Origin: an uncultured Desulfovibrio sp.
Lineage (GTDB): Bacteria; Desulfobacterota; Desulfovibrionia; Desulfovibrionales; Desulfovibrionaceae
NCBI GenBank assembly: GCA_944327285.1
Contig: CALVHG010000001.1
Location: 40,735-104,734 of the forward strand
DNA: 64,000 bases
Direction of reading: 5' to 3'
Below are positions 44,193 through 55,463 of this stretch, piece after piece (positions within the stretch are counted from its first letter, which is position 1; every line of letters starts with the position of its first letter). Under the pieces are notes generated by a model. The model was given only the letters and a program-made list of their open reading frames with translations, searched no databases and had not been told where the DNA came from. A program made the position numbers and the translations under genes.

Positions 44193-44223
44193 AAGCCCTT
44201 ACGAGAAATCGTGAGGGCTTTTT
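44193..44223 (+). terminator. Rho-independent terminator, probably the native tRNA-Glu terminator
   Basis: A 12-bp stem (AAGCCCTTACGA with TCGTGAGGGCTT, one G-U) is closed by a GAAA tetraloop and followed by TTTTT. Its position 6 bp after the att CCA suggests it once terminated the intact tRNA-Glu gene, marking this as the original chromosomal side. Confidence 0.85.
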
Positions 44224-44274
44224 CGTTATGGGGCAAATCTGCCCCACCAGATGCCCACAGATTGAGGAATCAGT

Positions 44275-45207
44275 ATGGAAAATGTCAAACAAATAGACTG
44301 TGCAAGCGTTGAGGAACTTATCCAAAACTTACTGGGATTACCGCGAGAACTTTTGACAGATTGGATTTATCGGGGAGAATCCTCCGCCCGATACACCCTT
44401 CTGCCAAGTGCCTTACGCAAGGAGGGACGAAAGAAGCTGCAACTCTTCTCAAGGGTAAAAAATACAAGCGACTTGGTATATGGAGCTGCCGGAGAAGAAT
44501 TCAGCGCCATTGTCGGGTTCTATGAACGTGCAAACTATCAGGGATTATATGTTCCGCATCTCACAACCCTGCAAACGCATCACGGCATTATCCGCCATAC
44601 TATGCTGGATTTTATTAAAAATAAAAAAATAAACCCTGAATATTACGAGCTTATTTCTTTGGCGCAGCATTATGGGATTCCGACTCGTTTTCTTGACTGG
44701 ACACATGAATTTTATGTGGCCTTTTTCTTTGCATTTCGCAATGCGATATATAAAATATACAAAAATATTAATGAAAATAAATTGGAAGGACTTCTTTCCG
44801 ACAAGATTGTCATCTGGGCATTGGACAGGGGCAGTCTTCAGACTAAAGATAATCCCGTTTCATTGCTGTTCATAACACCATGTTATAACAATAATCCGAA
44901 TCTCACAGCTCAGAAAGGAACTTTTTCTTATCATAATGAAACAATTGATTTAAGTACAAAAACAGGCAATCTATCGACACAACCTATTGACGAACTCATA
45001 AGAAATATTTCACATAAATATTCACATCCTGTTCTTTATAAGTTTACGCTCCCCTATGCTCAAGTTCTTGAGGGATTCGTGCATATTATAAAAGTCGGGT
45101 ATACATATTCAAAAATATTCCCCGGATATGCAAGTATTTGCAAAGATCTTGAGGACAGAAGCGCTCTAATCAGTATCTACGAGGCGTTAACTAATACAAA
45201 GAATTAA
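44275..45207 (+). CDS. FRG-domain protein
   Basis: A 310-aa protein with the FRG domain: DWIYRGESSARYTLLPSALR, then QHYGIPTRFLDWTHEFYVAFFFA, then TAQKGTFSYH. FRG (Phe-Arg-Gly related) proteins are frequent in phage-defence loci and abortive systems, but their activity is unsettled. GAGGA lies upstream of the ATG. The gene is markedly AT-richer than its neighbours, indicating separate acquisition. It stands alone between the att terminator and the MITE that precedes the large defence operon. Confidence 0.82.
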   Translation: MENVKQIDCASVEELIQNLLGLPRELLTDWIYRGESSARYTLLPSALRKEGRKKLQLFSRVKNTSDLVYGAAGEEFSAIVGFYERANYQGLYVPHLTTLQTHHGIIRHTMLDFIKNKKINPEYYELISLAQHYGIPTRFLDWTHEFYVAFFFAFRNAIYKIYKNINENKLEGLLSDKIVIWALDRGSLQTKDNPVSLLFITPCYNNNPNLTAQKGTFSYHNETIDLSTKTGNLSTQPIDELIRNISHKYSHPVLYKFTLPYAQVLEGFVHIIKVGYTYSKIFPGYASICKDLEDRSALISIYEALTNTKN

Positions 45208-45244
45208 ATAACTCTTTTCCTTCGCCGTTCTCATGCCGGGGGCG

Positions 45245-45270
45245 CGCCGTGCCCTTCCTCAAGGGCGGCG
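45245..45270 (+). terminator. Hairpin after the FRG gene
   Basis: CGCCGTGCCCTT can pair with AAGGGCGGCG followed by TTT, 38 bp after the FRG stop. It is a plausible weak terminator between the FRG gene and the defence operon. Confidence 0.45.
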
Positions 45271-45280
45271 TTTCATGCTA

Positions 45281-45421
45281 GAACTTTTTCAGTGTGAAAC
45301 GCTTTGCACTCCAAAGCATACGGTCTGTCGAGTCGCAGGAAAAGCGCAGTTTTCCCGCGACTCGACAGACCGGGCGGCGTGGGGCTCCTCGCGTTCCGCC
45401 TTTTCCAAAAGCACATCGCTT
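45281..45421 (+). mobile_element. MITE copy 4 (141 bp), most diverged
   Basis: Begins GAACTTTTTCAG and ends ACATCGCTT, flanked by TA on both sides. It keeps the architecture of the other copies (TIRs, GTCGAGTCGC stem, GGGCGGC block) but has many substitutions, so it is older. It lies 76 bp before the first gene of the region C operon and may carry or replace its promoter. Confidence 0.8.
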
Positions 45422-45497
45422 TAGTGTCATGTTCAGAGAGCAAGGCCCGCCGGAAGGCAGCCCGCCAGACATCAGCAACGACGGAGAGGAAAGACGT

Positions 45498-48365
45498 ATG
45501 GCTCAACGGGGAGAAATTCCGGCTCCTGGCGCGCGTGTGATCATCCGGGACGCGCAATGGCTTGTGCGCAAGGTGGAGCGCACTCAGGGCGACGGTTACA
45601 CCCTGTTCTGTACGGGGCTTTCAGAAATTGTCCGCGACAAGGAAGCCCGCTTTCTGACACGGGCAGAAAAAAAGATTGAGATTCTTGATCCCGCCCAGAC
45701 ACGCCTTGTGGCGGACAATTCGCCCTATTTCCGGGATTCCCGCCTGTATTTGGAAAGTCTGCTGCGCAAAACCGTCCCTACGGACGGCCGCATCTACTGC
45801 GGGCACAAGGCCGCCATGGATTCCGTGCCCTATCAGCTGGAACCGGCGGCGCTGGCGCTGGCACAACCGCGGCAGCGGCTGCTTATTGCCGATGCCGTCG
45901 GTCTGGGCAAAACGCTGGAATGCGGCATTCTGCTGGCCGAACTTATCCGGCGCGGCCGGGGAAGGCGCATTCTTGTCGTTACGGTCAAGAGCATGATGAC
46001 GCAATTCCAGAAGGAACTCTGGGCCCGTTTTGCCATACCGCTGACCCGGCTGGATTACGCGGGCCTGCACCGGGTACGGGAGCAGATTCCCGATAATCAC
46101 AACCCCTTCCACTATTTCGACAAAAGCATCGTCTCGGTGGACACGCTCAAGCAGGATGCGGAATACCGCACCTATCTGGAGAATGCCTACTGGGATGTCA
46201 TCGTCATCGACGAAGCCCACAATGTGGCGGAACGGGGTTCGGGCAGAATTTCCGGCCGCGCCCGGCTGGCGCGTCTGCTGTCCGGTCGTTCCGACAGTCT
46301 GATTCTGCTCTCCGCCACGCCGCATGACGGTTCGTCGCGTTCCTTTGCCTCGCTCATGAACATGCTGGACCCCACGGCCATCGCCAATGCGGACAACTAC
46401 GGCCCGGAGGATATCCGGGGCCTGTTTATCCGCCGCTTCAAAAAGGACATCAGGGCGCAGGTCCGCACGGAGTTCATGGAGCGCGAAATTCACACCATCA
46501 AGGCGCAGGCGAGTCCTGCGGAAGAGGCCGTTTTCAATGCCCTGACCGAAGCGGACTTTCCTTATCTGAATGCCCGCAAAGGCGCGCAGCAGCTGTTCCG
46601 CACGGTTCTGGAAAAAGCCCTGTTTTCTTCCCCCGACGCCTGCCGGGAGACGGTGGAACATCGCCTGCGCTCCCTGCGGGCAACGCCGGAGCTGGCCGCC
46701 GAGGCCGCCGCGGACATTGCCTCCCTGGAACATCTGCGGGACGCTCTGGAGCAGGTTGACGCCGCGTCATTCGCCAAATTCAAGGCGCTGACGGCAACGC
46801 TCAAAGATGCGTCCTCGCCCTTTCACTTCACCGGCAAGGCAACCGACGACAGACTGATCATCTTTACCGAACGTATCGCCACGCTGGATTTTCTGGCCGC
46901 GCATCTGCCCAAGGCCCTCGGTCTTAAGGAAAGGCAGGTGGTCACGCTGCGCGGTACGGATTCGGATATTGAACAACAGGAAGCGGTGGAGGCCTTCGGC
47001 AAGGATGAATCCCCCGTGCGCCTGCTGCTGGCCTCCGACGTCGCTTCGGAAGGCATCAACCTGCACTATCTGTGCAACAAGATGATTCATTTTGACGTGC
47101 CCTGGTCGCTGATGCTCTTTCAGCAGCGCAACGGCCGTATCGACCGCTACGGCCAGAAGCGCACGCCGTACATCGGCTATCTGATGACGGAAAGCGGCAA
47201 TACGGACATTCGGGGCGATACCCGCATTCTGGAGCTGCTGGTACAAAAGGACGAGGCCGCAACCCGTAACATCGGCGATCCTTCGGCCTTTCTGGGGTTG
47301 TACGATGTGGAGGCGGAAGAAAACAAGATTGCGGCAGCTATGGAAAACGGCTCCGCCGACAGCCTCGCGGCGGAAATGGACGCCCGCGTCAGCGACGAAA
47401 GCGATCCGCTGGCCTTTTTACAGCATCTGGTAGACAGCATGGAAGAAACAGGCCCGGCAGCGCCGGAAACGGCCTCCCTGCCCACGCTGTTCCGCGACGA
47501 TTACGACTATGCGCGCACGGCCCTGCGTAAGCTGGACCTGCCCGGAGTTGTGGTGCGAGAGGATGAACAGGCGCTGGAATTCCCTCTGGAAGGTTCCGCC
47601 GACTGGTGCCGGGAGCTCAACTTCCGCTTGCGTCAGTTCCCGTCGGAAATTCGGCGCGAGAAGGTGCTGCGCCTTTCCGCCCGCAAGGAGGTAGTGCAGC
47701 GGGAAATTGCCGCCTGCCGCAAGGAGGAACACGCCTGGCCGCGCGTGCAGTACCTGTGGGAGCTGCACCCCGTCATGCGCTGGCTTTCCGACAAGGTGAC
47801 GGCTTCCTTCCGCCGTCAGGAAGCGCCGGTGCTTGCCGTGCCCGGCCTTCAGGCCGGGGAACGGCTGTTCATCATTTCCGGCGTCATCCCTAACCTCAAG
47901 GGGCAGCCGGTGGTGGACAGCTGGTTTGCCTGCCGCTTTCTGCATGATCGCCCTCAGGAAGACATGGACCTGCCGACGGCTCTGGCCCGTGCCGGACTGA
48001 ACGGACAACAGCTTCCCAATACGGGGAGCGCGGTATCGCTGGAGAGCGTGCAGAGCCTGCTGCCGGAGGCGGTGGCGCGCGCCCTGCAGCACATGAGCGC
48101 GGAACGCGCGGCCGTACAGGAGGCCCTGCGCCCCCGTCTGGACGAACAGCTGCAACGCCTGCAACAGTTGCAGCATGCCCGTCTGGAGCAGCACCGCCTG
48201 ATCATCACGGCCGACAACAAGCTCGCCCAGCAGCGACTGGAAGCGCAGGAGCGCCGCACCAACTCGTTGTTTGACGATTACAAGCTCTGGATACGCGAAA
48301 GCCTGCAAACCGAAGATCGCCCCTATATCCGTATTGCCGCCGTGATTGTGGCGGCCGGGGAGTAG
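45498..48365 (+). CDS. drmD: SNF2/HepA-type helicase (DISARM DrmD-like)
   Basis: A 955-aa superfamily II ATPase: Walker [12 protein letters not shown] (residues 131-141), DEAH box [14 protein letters not shown] (near 235), and C-terminal motifs with [19 protein letters not shown] and [14 protein letters not shown] (near 515-550). This is the RapA/HepA-like helicase type named DrmD in class 1 DISARM. The start at 45498 follows GGAGAGG; a longer frame from 45294 runs out of the MITE and is rejected. It is the first gene of an operon with a methylase whose ATG lies 4 nt after its stop. Confidence 0.9.
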   Translation: MAQRGEIPAPGARVIIRDAQWLVRKVERTQGDGYTLFCTGLSEIVRDKEARFLTRAEKKIEILDPAQTRLVADNSPYFRDSRLYLESLLRKTVPTDGRIYCGHKAAMDSVPYQLEPAALALAQPRQRLLIADAVGLGKTLECGILLAELIRRGRGRRILVVTVKSMMTQFQKELWARFAIPLTRLDYAGLHRVREQIPDNHNPFHYFDKSIVSVDTLKQDAEYRTYLENAYWDVIVIDEAHNVAERGSGRISGRARLARLLSGRSDSLILLSATPHDGSSRSFASLMNMLDPTAIANADNYGPEDIRGLFIRRFKKDIRAQVRTEFMEREIHTIKAQASPAEEAVFNALTEADFPYLNARKGAQQLFRTVLEKALFSSPDACRETVEHRLRSLRATPELAAEAAADIASLEHLRDALEQVDAASFAKFKALTATLKDASSPFHFTGKATDDRLIIFTERIATLDFLAAHLPKALGLKERQVVTLRGTDSDIEQQEAVEAFGKDESPVRLLLASDVASEGINLHYLCNKMIHFDVPWSLMLFQQRNGRIDRYGQKRTPYIGYLMTESGNTDIRGDTRILELLVQKDEAATRNIGDPSAFLGLYDVEAEENKIAAAMENGSADSLAAEMDARVSDESDPLAFLQHLVDSMEETGPAAPETASLPTLFRDDYDYARTALRKLDLPGVVVREDEQALEFPLEGSADWCRELNFRLRQFPSEIRREKVLRLSARKEVVQREIAACRKEEHAWPRVQYLWELHPVMRWLSDKVTASFRRQEAPVLAVPGLQAGERLFIISGVIPNLKGQPVVDSWFACRFLHDRPQEDMDLPTALARAGLNGQQLPNTGSAVSLESVQSLLPEAVARALQHMSAERAAVQEALRPRLDEQLQRLQQLQHARLEQHRLIITADNKLAQQRLEAQERRTNSLFDDYKLWIRESLQTEDRPYIRIAAVIVAAGE

Positions 48366-48369
48366 CGCC

Positions 48370-51300
48370 ATGGCCCTCGACATGAACGGCATCAAGAACG
48401 AGAACGAATTCTTTACCACCCATTACATTGCCGCCATGCTGGAAGGCGACCTTGAGCCCCTTGTCAGAAGCTGGAAAGAAGAGGCGGAAACAACGGCGCA
48501 GCCCACTCCCGCCCGCCGCCTGCAGGAATGGGGCCGACGCTGGCTGAAACGCGACCGCTCCGGGGCCGCGACGGAAGAAAATCTGCTGCCCGAACTGCTG
48601 GAAATACTGGGCTACGAACCGGCGCGGGCCATGCTCCCCCTGGGCGAGGGCAGTCTGCGAGCGGAGGCGGAAGTCCGCCGCGCAAGCGGCGCGCCGGAAC
48701 TGTGGGTTCTGGCCGTGAAGGACGAAGAGGACGGGCAGTGCGATCCGCTGGAATGCCCTCTGTATCTGGCGGACGAGCAGGGTCAGCCCCTGCCGGACGA
48801 CGCCGCCCCGCCAGCGGAGGAAGCGTTGAACAGCCGCATATTTGCGGCGGCGGAGCCGCCGCGTTTCGTCCTGCTGTTCTCCTCCCGGCAATGCGTGCTG
48901 GCAGACCGGTTCAAATGGAATGCCCGCCGCCTGCTGCGCTTTCACTTTGACGACATTTTCAACCGCCGGGACGAGAAAATTCTCTATGTCATGGCGGCTC
49001 TTCTGCATCGGCGGCATCTGTGCCCGCAGGACGGGCCGTCTATGCTGGATGCGCTGGACGAAAAATCCCACAAGCACGCCTACGGCGTTTCCGAAGATCT
49101 GAAATATGCCCTGCGCGAGTGCATCGAGCTGCTGGGCAACGAGGCCGTGCGCTGGCTGCGGCAGGAAGCCAGAGAAAAGGTCTATGACGGCGCGCTGGAC
49201 CCCGCGGAACTCTCGCTGGAATGCCTGCGCTACATGTATCGCCTGCTGTTCCTGTTCTATATCGAAGCCCGCCCCGACCTCGGCTATGTGCCGCTTGCGA
49301 GCGAAACCTATCTTTCCGGCTACAGTCTGGAATCCCTGCGCGAGCTGGAAATGATGAACCTGACGGACGAGGAATCACGAAACGGAACCTATCTGCAACA
49401 AAGTCTGGACATTCTGTTCGGCATGATCTGGGACGGCTACAAGGGCAGCTCCGGCCGAAAAGTCATGGACGCAACGCCGCGTATCCATGAATTCGACATC
49501 GCCCCCCTGCGTTCCCACCTGTTCGACCCGGACAAGACGCCCCTGCTGCGCCGGGTGCGCTTTCGCAACGAGGTTCTGCAACGCGTTATCCGCCTTATGT
49601 CCCTTACCCGCCCCAAAAATCGGGAGCGGCGCGGGCGCATCTCCTACGCGCAGCTCGGCATCAACCAGCTGGGCGCGGTGTACGAGGCCCTGCTTTCGTA
49701 CCGGGGCTTCTTTGCCCAGACCGATCTGTATGAGGTCAAGGCCGATCCGCAGGACGACGAATTGCAGACCGCCTACTTCATCCCGGCCGAAGATATTGAA
49801 AAATACCGGCGCAACGGCGAGGACAAACTGGTCTATGAGAACGGCCCCGACGGGCACAGACGCCTCAAGGTCTACCAGAAGGGCTGCTTCATCTATCGCA
49901 TGGCCGGGCGCGACCGCGAAAAATCCGCCTCCTACTACACGCCGGAAAGCCTGACCCGCTGCCTTGTCCGGCATGCGCTCAAGGCCCTGCTGCCCGGCAG
50001 GACGGCGGACGAAATCCTGCATCTGACCGTCTGCGAACCGGCAATGGGCTCCGCGGCCTTTCTGAACGAAGCCGTCAATCAGCTGGCCGAAGCCTACCTG
50101 ACGCGCAAGCAGGAAGAGCTGGGCCGCAAACTGCCCCTGAATCAGTATCCGGCCGAACTGCTGCGCGTGCGCATGTACATGGCGGACAACAACGTCTTCG
50201 GCGTGGACCTCAATCCCGTGGCCGTGGAGCTGGCCGAAGTGAGCCTGTGGCTCAACAGCATTTCCTCTTCCGCCTTTGTTCCCTGGTTCGGTAATCAACT
50301 GCTGTGCGGCAACTCGCTGGTGGGCGCGCGGCGGCAGGTGCGCCCGGCCGACGAGATATGCGTCGCATACAAGAACGGCCGCCCCCTTGCATGGCAGAAC
50401 GGCGTGCCCCGCCGCGTCACCGGCAAAGACCCCCGCCGCCCGCGGGAAATCTATCACTTCCTTCTCCCCGACAGCGGCATGGCCGCCTATGACGACAAGG
50501 ACATCCGCCAGCTTGCGCCCGAAGGCATCAAGGCCGCCAAAGAATGGCGCAAAGACTTTGTGCGCCCCTTTGAAAAGAGCCACGCGGAACAGCTGCGCAA
50601 CCTCTCCGAAGCCGTGGATCGCCTCTGGGAGGCCCATGCGGCCAGTCAGGCGGCGCTGCGCGCCAGAACCAGCGACAGCCTGTTCGTCTGGGGACAGGGC
50701 GGGGAACAGGAGCAGAAAAACCGGCACAGCGTGCAGGAAAAGGACCGCATTCTGCAACTGGAGCAGTTTGCGCAGGGCGTGCGTCAGTCCACGCCCTATC
50801 TGCGCCTGAAAATGGTCATGGACTACTGGTGCGCGCTCTGGTTCTGGCCGCTGGACAAGACGGACCTTCTGCCCTCGCGCGAGGAATTTCTGTTTGAAAT
50901 TTCCCTGATACTTCAGGGCGAAGTCTTCAGCACGGTGCTTACGGAAGGCGGACAGACCTTCCTGCCCGGCATTGATCCCCTGAGCCGCAGCGGCCGCCCG
51001 GCCCTGCCCACGCAGGACGAGCTGGGCCGCGTGGACGTGAACAGCCTGTGCCAGCGGTTCGAGCGCCTGCAACTGGTGCGCGAACTGGCCGGACGCCTGC
51101 GCTTTTTTCACTGGGAACTGGAGTTTGCCGACATCTTCGCCGCACGCGGCGGTTTTGACCTCTGTCTGGGCAATCCGCCGTGGCTCAAGGTGGAATGGAA
51201 CGAGGGCGGCATCATGGGCGATCATGACCCGGAATTCGTCCTTTACAAATTCCCGGCCGCTCGTCTGGCCGCCATGCGTAAGGACATTCTGCGCCGTCAC

Positions 51301-53145
51301 AATCTGCTTTCCGCCTACCTGCGCGAATATACCGACATCACCGGCACGCAGAACTTTCTCAACGCCGCGCAGAACTATCCCTCGCTCCGGGGCATTCAGA
51401 CCAATCTGTACAAATGCTTTCTGCCGCAGGCCTGGATGCTGGGCACGGAACAGGGCGTTTCCGCCTTTGTGCATCCCGAAGGCATTTACGACGATCCCAA
51501 GGGAGGCGCCTTTCGGCAATGCCTCTATCCCCGTCTGCGGGCGCATTTTCAGTTTCAAAATGAACTCAAATTGTTTGCCGAAGTGGACCATCATACAAAG
51601 TTCAGCCTCAATATCTACGGCAGCACACAGAAGGACGTGAACTTTTGCAATATATCAAACCTGTTCACGCCCCAGACGGTGGAAAGCAGCTTTGACCATG
51701 ACGGTACAGGGCCGGTGGGCGGCATCAAGACAGAGGACGGCGCATGGAACACGGCCGGACACCGGGATCGCATTGTGCAGATGGATACGGAACGGCTCGC
51801 GCTACTGGCCTCTCTCTATGACGATGCGGGCACGCCGCCGCTGGCGGCGCGCCTTCCTGCCCTGCATGCGCGCGAACTGCTGGACGTGCTGCGCTGCTTT
51901 GCCGGAGCCGGGCACAAGCTGGGCGATATGGCGGGCAGCTATTATTCCACCGTCATGTTTGACGAAACCTATGCCCAGCGCGACGGCATCATCCGGCGAC
52001 AGACCGACTTCCCGGAAGATGCCGGGCAACTGGTGCTTTCCGGCCCGCATTTCTTTGTGGGAAATCCGCTGTACAAGACGCCGCGCTGGGAATGTCGTCA
52101 GAACTCCGATTATGACGTGCTGGATCTGACGCTCCTGCCCGACGACTATCTGCCGCGCACCAACTACGTGCCGGCCTGCGACGCGCTCTCCTATCTGGAC
52201 TGTACGCCGCGCGTCCCGTGGACGGACAATCCCGACGCCACAAGAGGCAATCCCGTTACGGACTATTATCGGCTTATCTGCCGCCGTCGCATCAGTACCG
52301 CTATGGAACGGACGCTGATTGCCAGTATCATGCCGCCCCGAACGGCGCATGTGAATCCTGCCATTTCGTTTACCTTTGCGGATGTCTCCCATCTGTTGAC
52401 AGTCGGTTGCAGTTTTCTGTCTCTGCCTTTTGATTTTTATGTCAAATCTACGGGACGAGGCGATTTTTATGATGATATGGCACAGAAACTTCCCCTGCTG
52501 ACAGAACAACTTTCCGGGAGAGGTTCTACGCTTGTCCTGTCGCTGACCTGTCTGACGACGCATTATGCGGCCCTGTGGGAGGAGAGCTTTACGGAGGAAA
52601 TGCGGAAGCAGGTCTGGCTGAAACAGGACGCCCGCCTGCCTGATACGTTTTTTGCGAATCTGACGCCGCAATGGCAGCGGGGCTGCGCCCTGCGCACGGA
52701 TTATGCCCGGCGGCAGGCGCTGGTGGAAATTGACGTGCTGACGGCGCGGGCGCTGGGCATGACGCTGGAGCAGTTGCAGACCATTTACCGCATTCAGTTT
52801 CCCGTCATGCGGCAGTACGAAGCCGACACCTGGTATGATCGGAACGGACGGATTGTGTTTACGGCGTCCAAGGGACTGCCGGGTGTGGGCCTGCCGCGCA
52901 AGGCCGTGCGGGGCGAAACCTGCTACGGCATTGAAAGCCCGGATCGGCAGGAAACGGGTATTGCGCTGGGCTGGGAGGACGTGCGGGACATGGCGGCGGG
53001 CCGCATCACCCGCCGCATTGAGGACGACACCCTGCCCGGCGGCCCTGTGGAACACGACATTGTGTATGAAGCGCCCTTTGATCGCTGCGACCGCGAACAG
53101 GATTATGAAACCGTCTGGAAGCGCTGCGACGAGCTGGGGGTGTAG
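48370..53145 (+). CDS. drmMI: Large N6-adenine DNA methyltransferase (DISARM DrmMI-like)
   Basis: A 1591-aa protein. The N-terminal 500 residues are an Eco57I/PglX-like helical region. The methylase has motif [16 protein letters not shown] (near 558) and motif [13 protein letters not shown] (near 935), with a long insert between them. The C-terminal 600 residues are the likely target-recognition domain (... [13 protein letters not shown]). It is larger than typical DrmMI or PglX (about 1200-1350 aa). It marks host DNA so that the helicases can tell self from non-self. The start is supported by GGGGAG. No nuclease motif was noticed. Confidence 0.88.
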   Translation: MALDMNGIKNENEFFTTHYIAAMLEGDLEPLVRSWKEEAETTAQPTPARRLQEWGRRWLKRDRSGAATEENLLPELLEILGYEPARAMLPLGEGSLRAEAEVRRASGAPELWVLAVKDEEDGQCDPLECPLYLADEQGQPLPDDAAPPAEEALNSRIFAAAEPPRFVLLFSSRQCVLADRFKWNARRLLRFHFDDIFNRRDEKILYVMAALLHRRHLCPQDGPSMLDALDEKSHKHAYGVSEDLKYALRECIELLGNEAVRWLRQEAREKVYDGALDPAELSLECLRYMYRLLFLFYIEARPDLGYVPLASETYLSGYSLESLRELEMMNLTDEESRNGTYLQQSLDILFGMIWDGYKGSSGRKVMDATPRIHEFDIAPLRSHLFDPDKTPLLRRVRFRNEVLQRVIRLMSLTRPKNRERRGRISYAQLGINQLGAVYEALLSYRGFFAQTDLYEVKADPQDDELQTAYFIPAEDIEKYRRNGEDKLVYENGPDGHRRLKVYQKGCFIYRMAGRDREKSASYYTPESLTRCLVRHALKALLPGRTADEILHLTVCEPAMGSAAFLNEAVNQLAEAYLTRKQEELGRKLPLNQYPAELLRVRMYMADNNVFGVDLNPVAVELAEVSLWLNSISSSAFVPWFGNQLLCGNSLVGARRQVRPADEICVAYKNGRPLAWQNGVPRRVTGKDPRRPREIYHFLLPDSGMAAYDDKDIRQLAPEGIKAAKEWRKDFVRPFEKSHAEQLRNLSEAVDRLWEAHAASQAALRARTSDSLFVWGQGGEQEQKNRHSVQEKDRILQLEQFAQGVRQSTPYLRLKMVMDYWCALWFWPLDKTDLLPSREEFLFEISLILQGEVFSTVLTEGGQTFLPGIDPLSRSGRPALPTQDELGRVDVNSLCQRFERLQLVRELAGRLRFFHWELEFADIFAARGGFDLCLGNPPWLKVEWNEGGIMGDHDPEFVLYKFPAARLAAMRKDILRRHNLLSAYLREYTDITGTQNFLNAAQNYPSLRGIQTNLYKCFLPQAWMLGTEQGVSAFVHPEGIYDDPKGGAFRQCLYPRLRAHFQFQNELKLFAEVDHHTKFSLNIYGSTQKDVNFCNISNLFTPQTVESSFDHDGTGPVGGIKTEDGAWNTAGHRDRIVQMDTERLALLASLYDDAGTPPLAARLPALHARELLDVLRCFAGAGHKLGDMAGSYYSTVMFDETYAQRDGIIRRQTDFPEDAGQLVLSGPHFFVGNPLYKTPRWECRQNSDYDVLDLTLLPDDYLPRTNYVPACDALSYLDCTPRVPWTDNPDATRGNPVTDYYRLICRRRISTAMERTLIASIMPPRTAHVNPAISFTFADVSHLLTVGCSFLSLPFDFYVKSTGRGDFYDDMAQKLPLLTEQLSGRGSTLVLSLTCLTTHYAALWEESFTEEMRKQVWLKQDARLPDTFFANLTPQWQRGCALRTDYARRQALVEIDVLTARALGMTLEQLQTIYRIQFPVMRQYEADTWYDRNGRIVFTASKGLPGVGLPRKAVRGETCYGIESPDRQETGIALGWEDVRDMAAGRITRRIEDDTLPGGPVEHDIVYEAPFDRCDREQDYETVWKRCDELGV

Positions 53146-53215
53146 CCTGCAAACGGGCGCGTTTGTGCTTTGCCGCAAGGTTTTGTAGAAGGGACGCCAG
53201 AGGAGTCACGAGAGC

Positions 53216-54451
53216 ATGCTAATAGAATTTCGCGTCAAGAATTACTGCTGCCTGCGGGATGAGCAGGTGCTGAGCTTTGTGCCCACCGACGACAGGACGC
53301 TGGAAGAATGCAACGTCTATGAAACCGGCGTGCCTTCCGTGCCGCGCCTGCTGCGCACGGCGGCCATCTTCGGCCCCAATGCCGGCGGCAAGTCCACGGT
53401 GCTGCGGGCGTTGCAAAGCATGATGCGCATGGTGGTTTCCTCAACGTACCTCGACGATGAGCGGCTTCTGGTTATTATACCTTTCTTTCTAAGCTATACA
53501 ATACACCGCGAACCGACAGCCTTTGAAATCAGCTTTCTACATGAAGGGCGACGCTATCAATATGGTTTCAGCTGCACGCCTGAACGCATTTATGAAGAAT
53601 ATCTTTTTGAATATGCCACGTCGCGCCCCAAAACACTGTTTCAGCGCACCTACGATCCAGAGAAAAATAATGAAAAATACACCTTTGGTAAAGCTCTGCG
53701 TGGCCGAAAAAACATCTGGCGTGAGGCAACTCGAGACAACGCCCTTTTTCTTTCATGTGCTGCGCAATTGAATAGTGAGCAACTTTTCCCTATTTGGGAA
53801 AAAAATTTTGCGAGACCACTTATTTTTAATAAAACTGCACAGGTCTCAAAAAACTTTGTTTTAAATTTAACGGCTCAAGATAGGCAGCTACAAAAAAATA
53901 TATGCACATTTCTCAATGCGGCTGATACTGGCATTAAGGATATTGAGATTGAGAAACAAGAGCCTGATGAATCAAGCACAGAAGAGGCTCTAACAAACAA
54001 TTATAGATTGCATTTTAAACATGCTACTCAATATGGAAATATGTCTTTACCTCTTTGGCTCGAATCTGATGGAACAATACAACTTTTTTATTATATACCA
54101 CCTATTTTAAAAATTATTGAACAAGGAAGTATTATTGCTATAGATGAACTTGATTCCAGTCTGCATCCTCTGCTTGTGCGCCGTATTGTAGAGATGTTTC
54201 AATCACAAGAAAGCAATCCGCATGGCGCACAACTTATTTTTACAACACACGACGCGACACTGCTGCAGTCCGATCCACCTCTGCTCCGGCGCGATCAAAT
54301 CTGGTTTGTGGAAAAACAGAAGGATCAGGCGTCTGATCTTTATTCGCTGGCGGAGTTCAAGGGGCAGAAGAGAGCGGACTTCCTGCGCAGCTATCTGCGC
54401 GGCCTGTATGGCGGTATTCCCCTGCTGCGTGAATGGAGGAACGAGGAATGA
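53216..54451 (+). CDS. rloA: RloA-like ABC-type ATPase
   Basis: A 411-aa AAA_15/AAA_21 protein: Walker A GPNAGGKST (about residues 53-61), a signature-like WLESDGTIQLFYY (near 280), Walker B IIAIDELDSSLHP (near 305), and an H-loop TTHD (near 343). OLD/RloA ATPases sense phage signals and release a partner nuclease. The partner here is RloB, whose ATG overlaps the RloA stop (ATGA). The central 800 bp (about 53450-54300) is much AT-richer than the flanks, pointing to separate origin or recombination. Confidence 0.88.
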   Translation: MLIEFRVKNYCCLRDEQVLSFVPTDDRTLEECNVYETGVPSVPRLLRTAAIFGPNAGGKSTVLRALQSMMRMVVSSTYLDDERLLVIIPFFLSYTIHREPTAFEISFLHEGRRYQYGFSCTPERIYEEYLFEYATSRPKTLFQRTYDPEKNNEKYTFGKALRGRKNIWREATRDNALFLSCAAQLNSEQLFPIWEKNFARPLIFNKTAQVSKNFVLNLTAQDRQLQKNICTFLNAADTGIKDIEIEKQEPDESSTEEALTNNYRLHFKHATQYGNMSLPLWLESDGTIQLFYYIPPILKIIEQGSIIAIDELDSSLHPLLVRRIVEMFQSQESNPHGAQLIFTTHDATLLQSDPPLLRRDQIWFVEKQKDQASDLYSLAEFKGQKRADFLRSYLRGLYGGIPLLREWRNEE

Positions 54452-55140
54452 AAGGTTCTTCCCTGACACGTCGTTCAAATACCCGATGCGCACGGGTACG
54501 GATACTGCTGATTTGCGAAGGCAAGAAAACAGAACCGAACTACTTTGATGAACTCCGGCAGGAATACAATCATCCCTGGATTGAAGTGTGCCATGCCCAC
54601 AGCGATCATACCGATCCCCCGAATCTCGTCACCTTTGCCAGAGATACCTTTTTGAAGGGCTACAATAACGGCCACGGACATAAATTTGCCGCAAAAGCAT
54701 TTGACGAAGTCTATGTTCTTTTTGACAAGGACGATCATCCGGGATATGCGGCGGCCCTTCAGGAAGCGGAGAACGTTGCAAAAGCTCCCGCACTTCGTAA
54801 TGACTTCAATAATCGTATCACGTTCAAGGCGCTGCCTTCCAATCCCTGTTTTGAACTCTGGCTGGTACTGCATTACCGGGAGGTTCACAATCTGCCGCAT
54901 CGCACGGAGCTTTTCGCCGAGCTTACACAGCGCTGGGGCGGCTATGACAAGGGAGCCACGGGGATGTTTGCCCGAACAAAAGACCTCCTGCCGGATGCCT
55001 GTACGCGGGCAACAGCCCTTAACGAAGCAAGCTCACTACAGAGTGACGAAAAAGGCTATACCGGCGTAGTCACGCTTGTGGAACGTGTACTCAAGCTCCA
55101 CGCGAGATACGCGCAGGAACGCAGTAAAACAGCAGCCTGA
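54448..55140 (+). CDS. rloB: RloB-family TOPRIM-like protein
   Basis: A 230-aa protein. A TOPRIM-like pattern is seen: RILLICEGKKTEPNYFDEL (catalytic Glu), then DEVYVLFDKDDHPGY (D-x-D), then PSNPCFELWLVLHY. RloB is encoded next to RloA in restriction loci. The pair resembles the ATPase plus TOPRIM effector design of PARIS and OLD systems, in which the TOPRIM protein is the toxic nuclease. The start at 54448 couples to the RloA stop. It is the last gene before a hairpin and MITE copy 5. Confidence 0.87.
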   Translation: MKGSSLTRRSNTRCARVRILLICEGKKTEPNYFDELRQEYNHPWIEVCHAHSDHTDPPNLVTFARDTFLKGYNNGHGHKFAAKAFDEVYVLFDKDDHPGYAAALQEAENVAKAPALRNDFNNRITFKALPSNPCFELWLVLHYREVHNLPHRTELFAELTQRWGGYDKGATGMFARTKDLLPDACTRATALNEASSLQSDEKGYTGVVTLVERVLKLHARYAQERSKTAA

Positions 55141-55227
55141 CCGGGGGACGGTCGGACGGGGGACGCCTTTCGCCCGCAAACAACCGTCCAGAGACCCTGA
55201 AAGCGGTTTTTGAAGGGATGGGGGGCG

Positions 55228-55278
55228 CGGGGGGAAGGGAAACTTTTTTCCGCAGGAAAAAGTTTCCCTTCCCCCCGC
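55228..55278. repeat. Perfect 21-bp hairpin after rloB
   Basis: The arm at 55228-55248 (GCGGGGGGAAGGGAAACTTTT) is matched exactly by its complement at 55258-55278 around a 9-nt loop. The element lies 87 bp after the rloB stop and 8 bp before MITE copy 5. It may end or weaken transcription between the two halves of the operon, though neither strand has a following T-run. The 55141-55463 gap holds no gene besides this and the MITE. Confidence 0.75.
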
Positions 55279-55286
55279 ACATCATA

Positions 55287-55430
55287 GAGCATTTTCAGTT
55301 TGAAATGCTTTGCATTTCAAACCATACGGCCTGTCGTTTCGCGGAAAAAACGCGGTTTTTCCGCTCACTTTGGGCCGGGCGGCGCTGTGCCGCCGCCTCG
55401 CGTTTCACCTTTTTCAAAGTTGAAACGCTC
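55287..55430 (+). mobile_element. MITE copy 5 (144 bp)
   Basis: Begins GAGCATTTTCAG, ends GAAACGCTC. The left flank is TA but the right flank is CA, so the target duplication is broken. Very similar to copy 2. It sits 33 bp upstream of the giant helicase and is open in that frame, which creates a false longer reading of the helicase. Confidence 0.9.
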
Positions 55431-55463
55431 CAGCATCATTCAGCAAACTTCCGGGATACCGCC

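Noticed and set aside
45294-45497. Upstream extension of the SNF2 helicase from within MITE copy 4
   Set aside because: A Shine-Dalgarno GGAGAGG with Met at 45498 is present, and the extension is MITE-derived.
55218-55463. Upstream extension of the giant helicase through MITE copy 5
   Set aside because: The extension encodes the MITE itself (the same peptide appears at other MITE copies) and the hairpin; the helicase homology starts at Met 55464.
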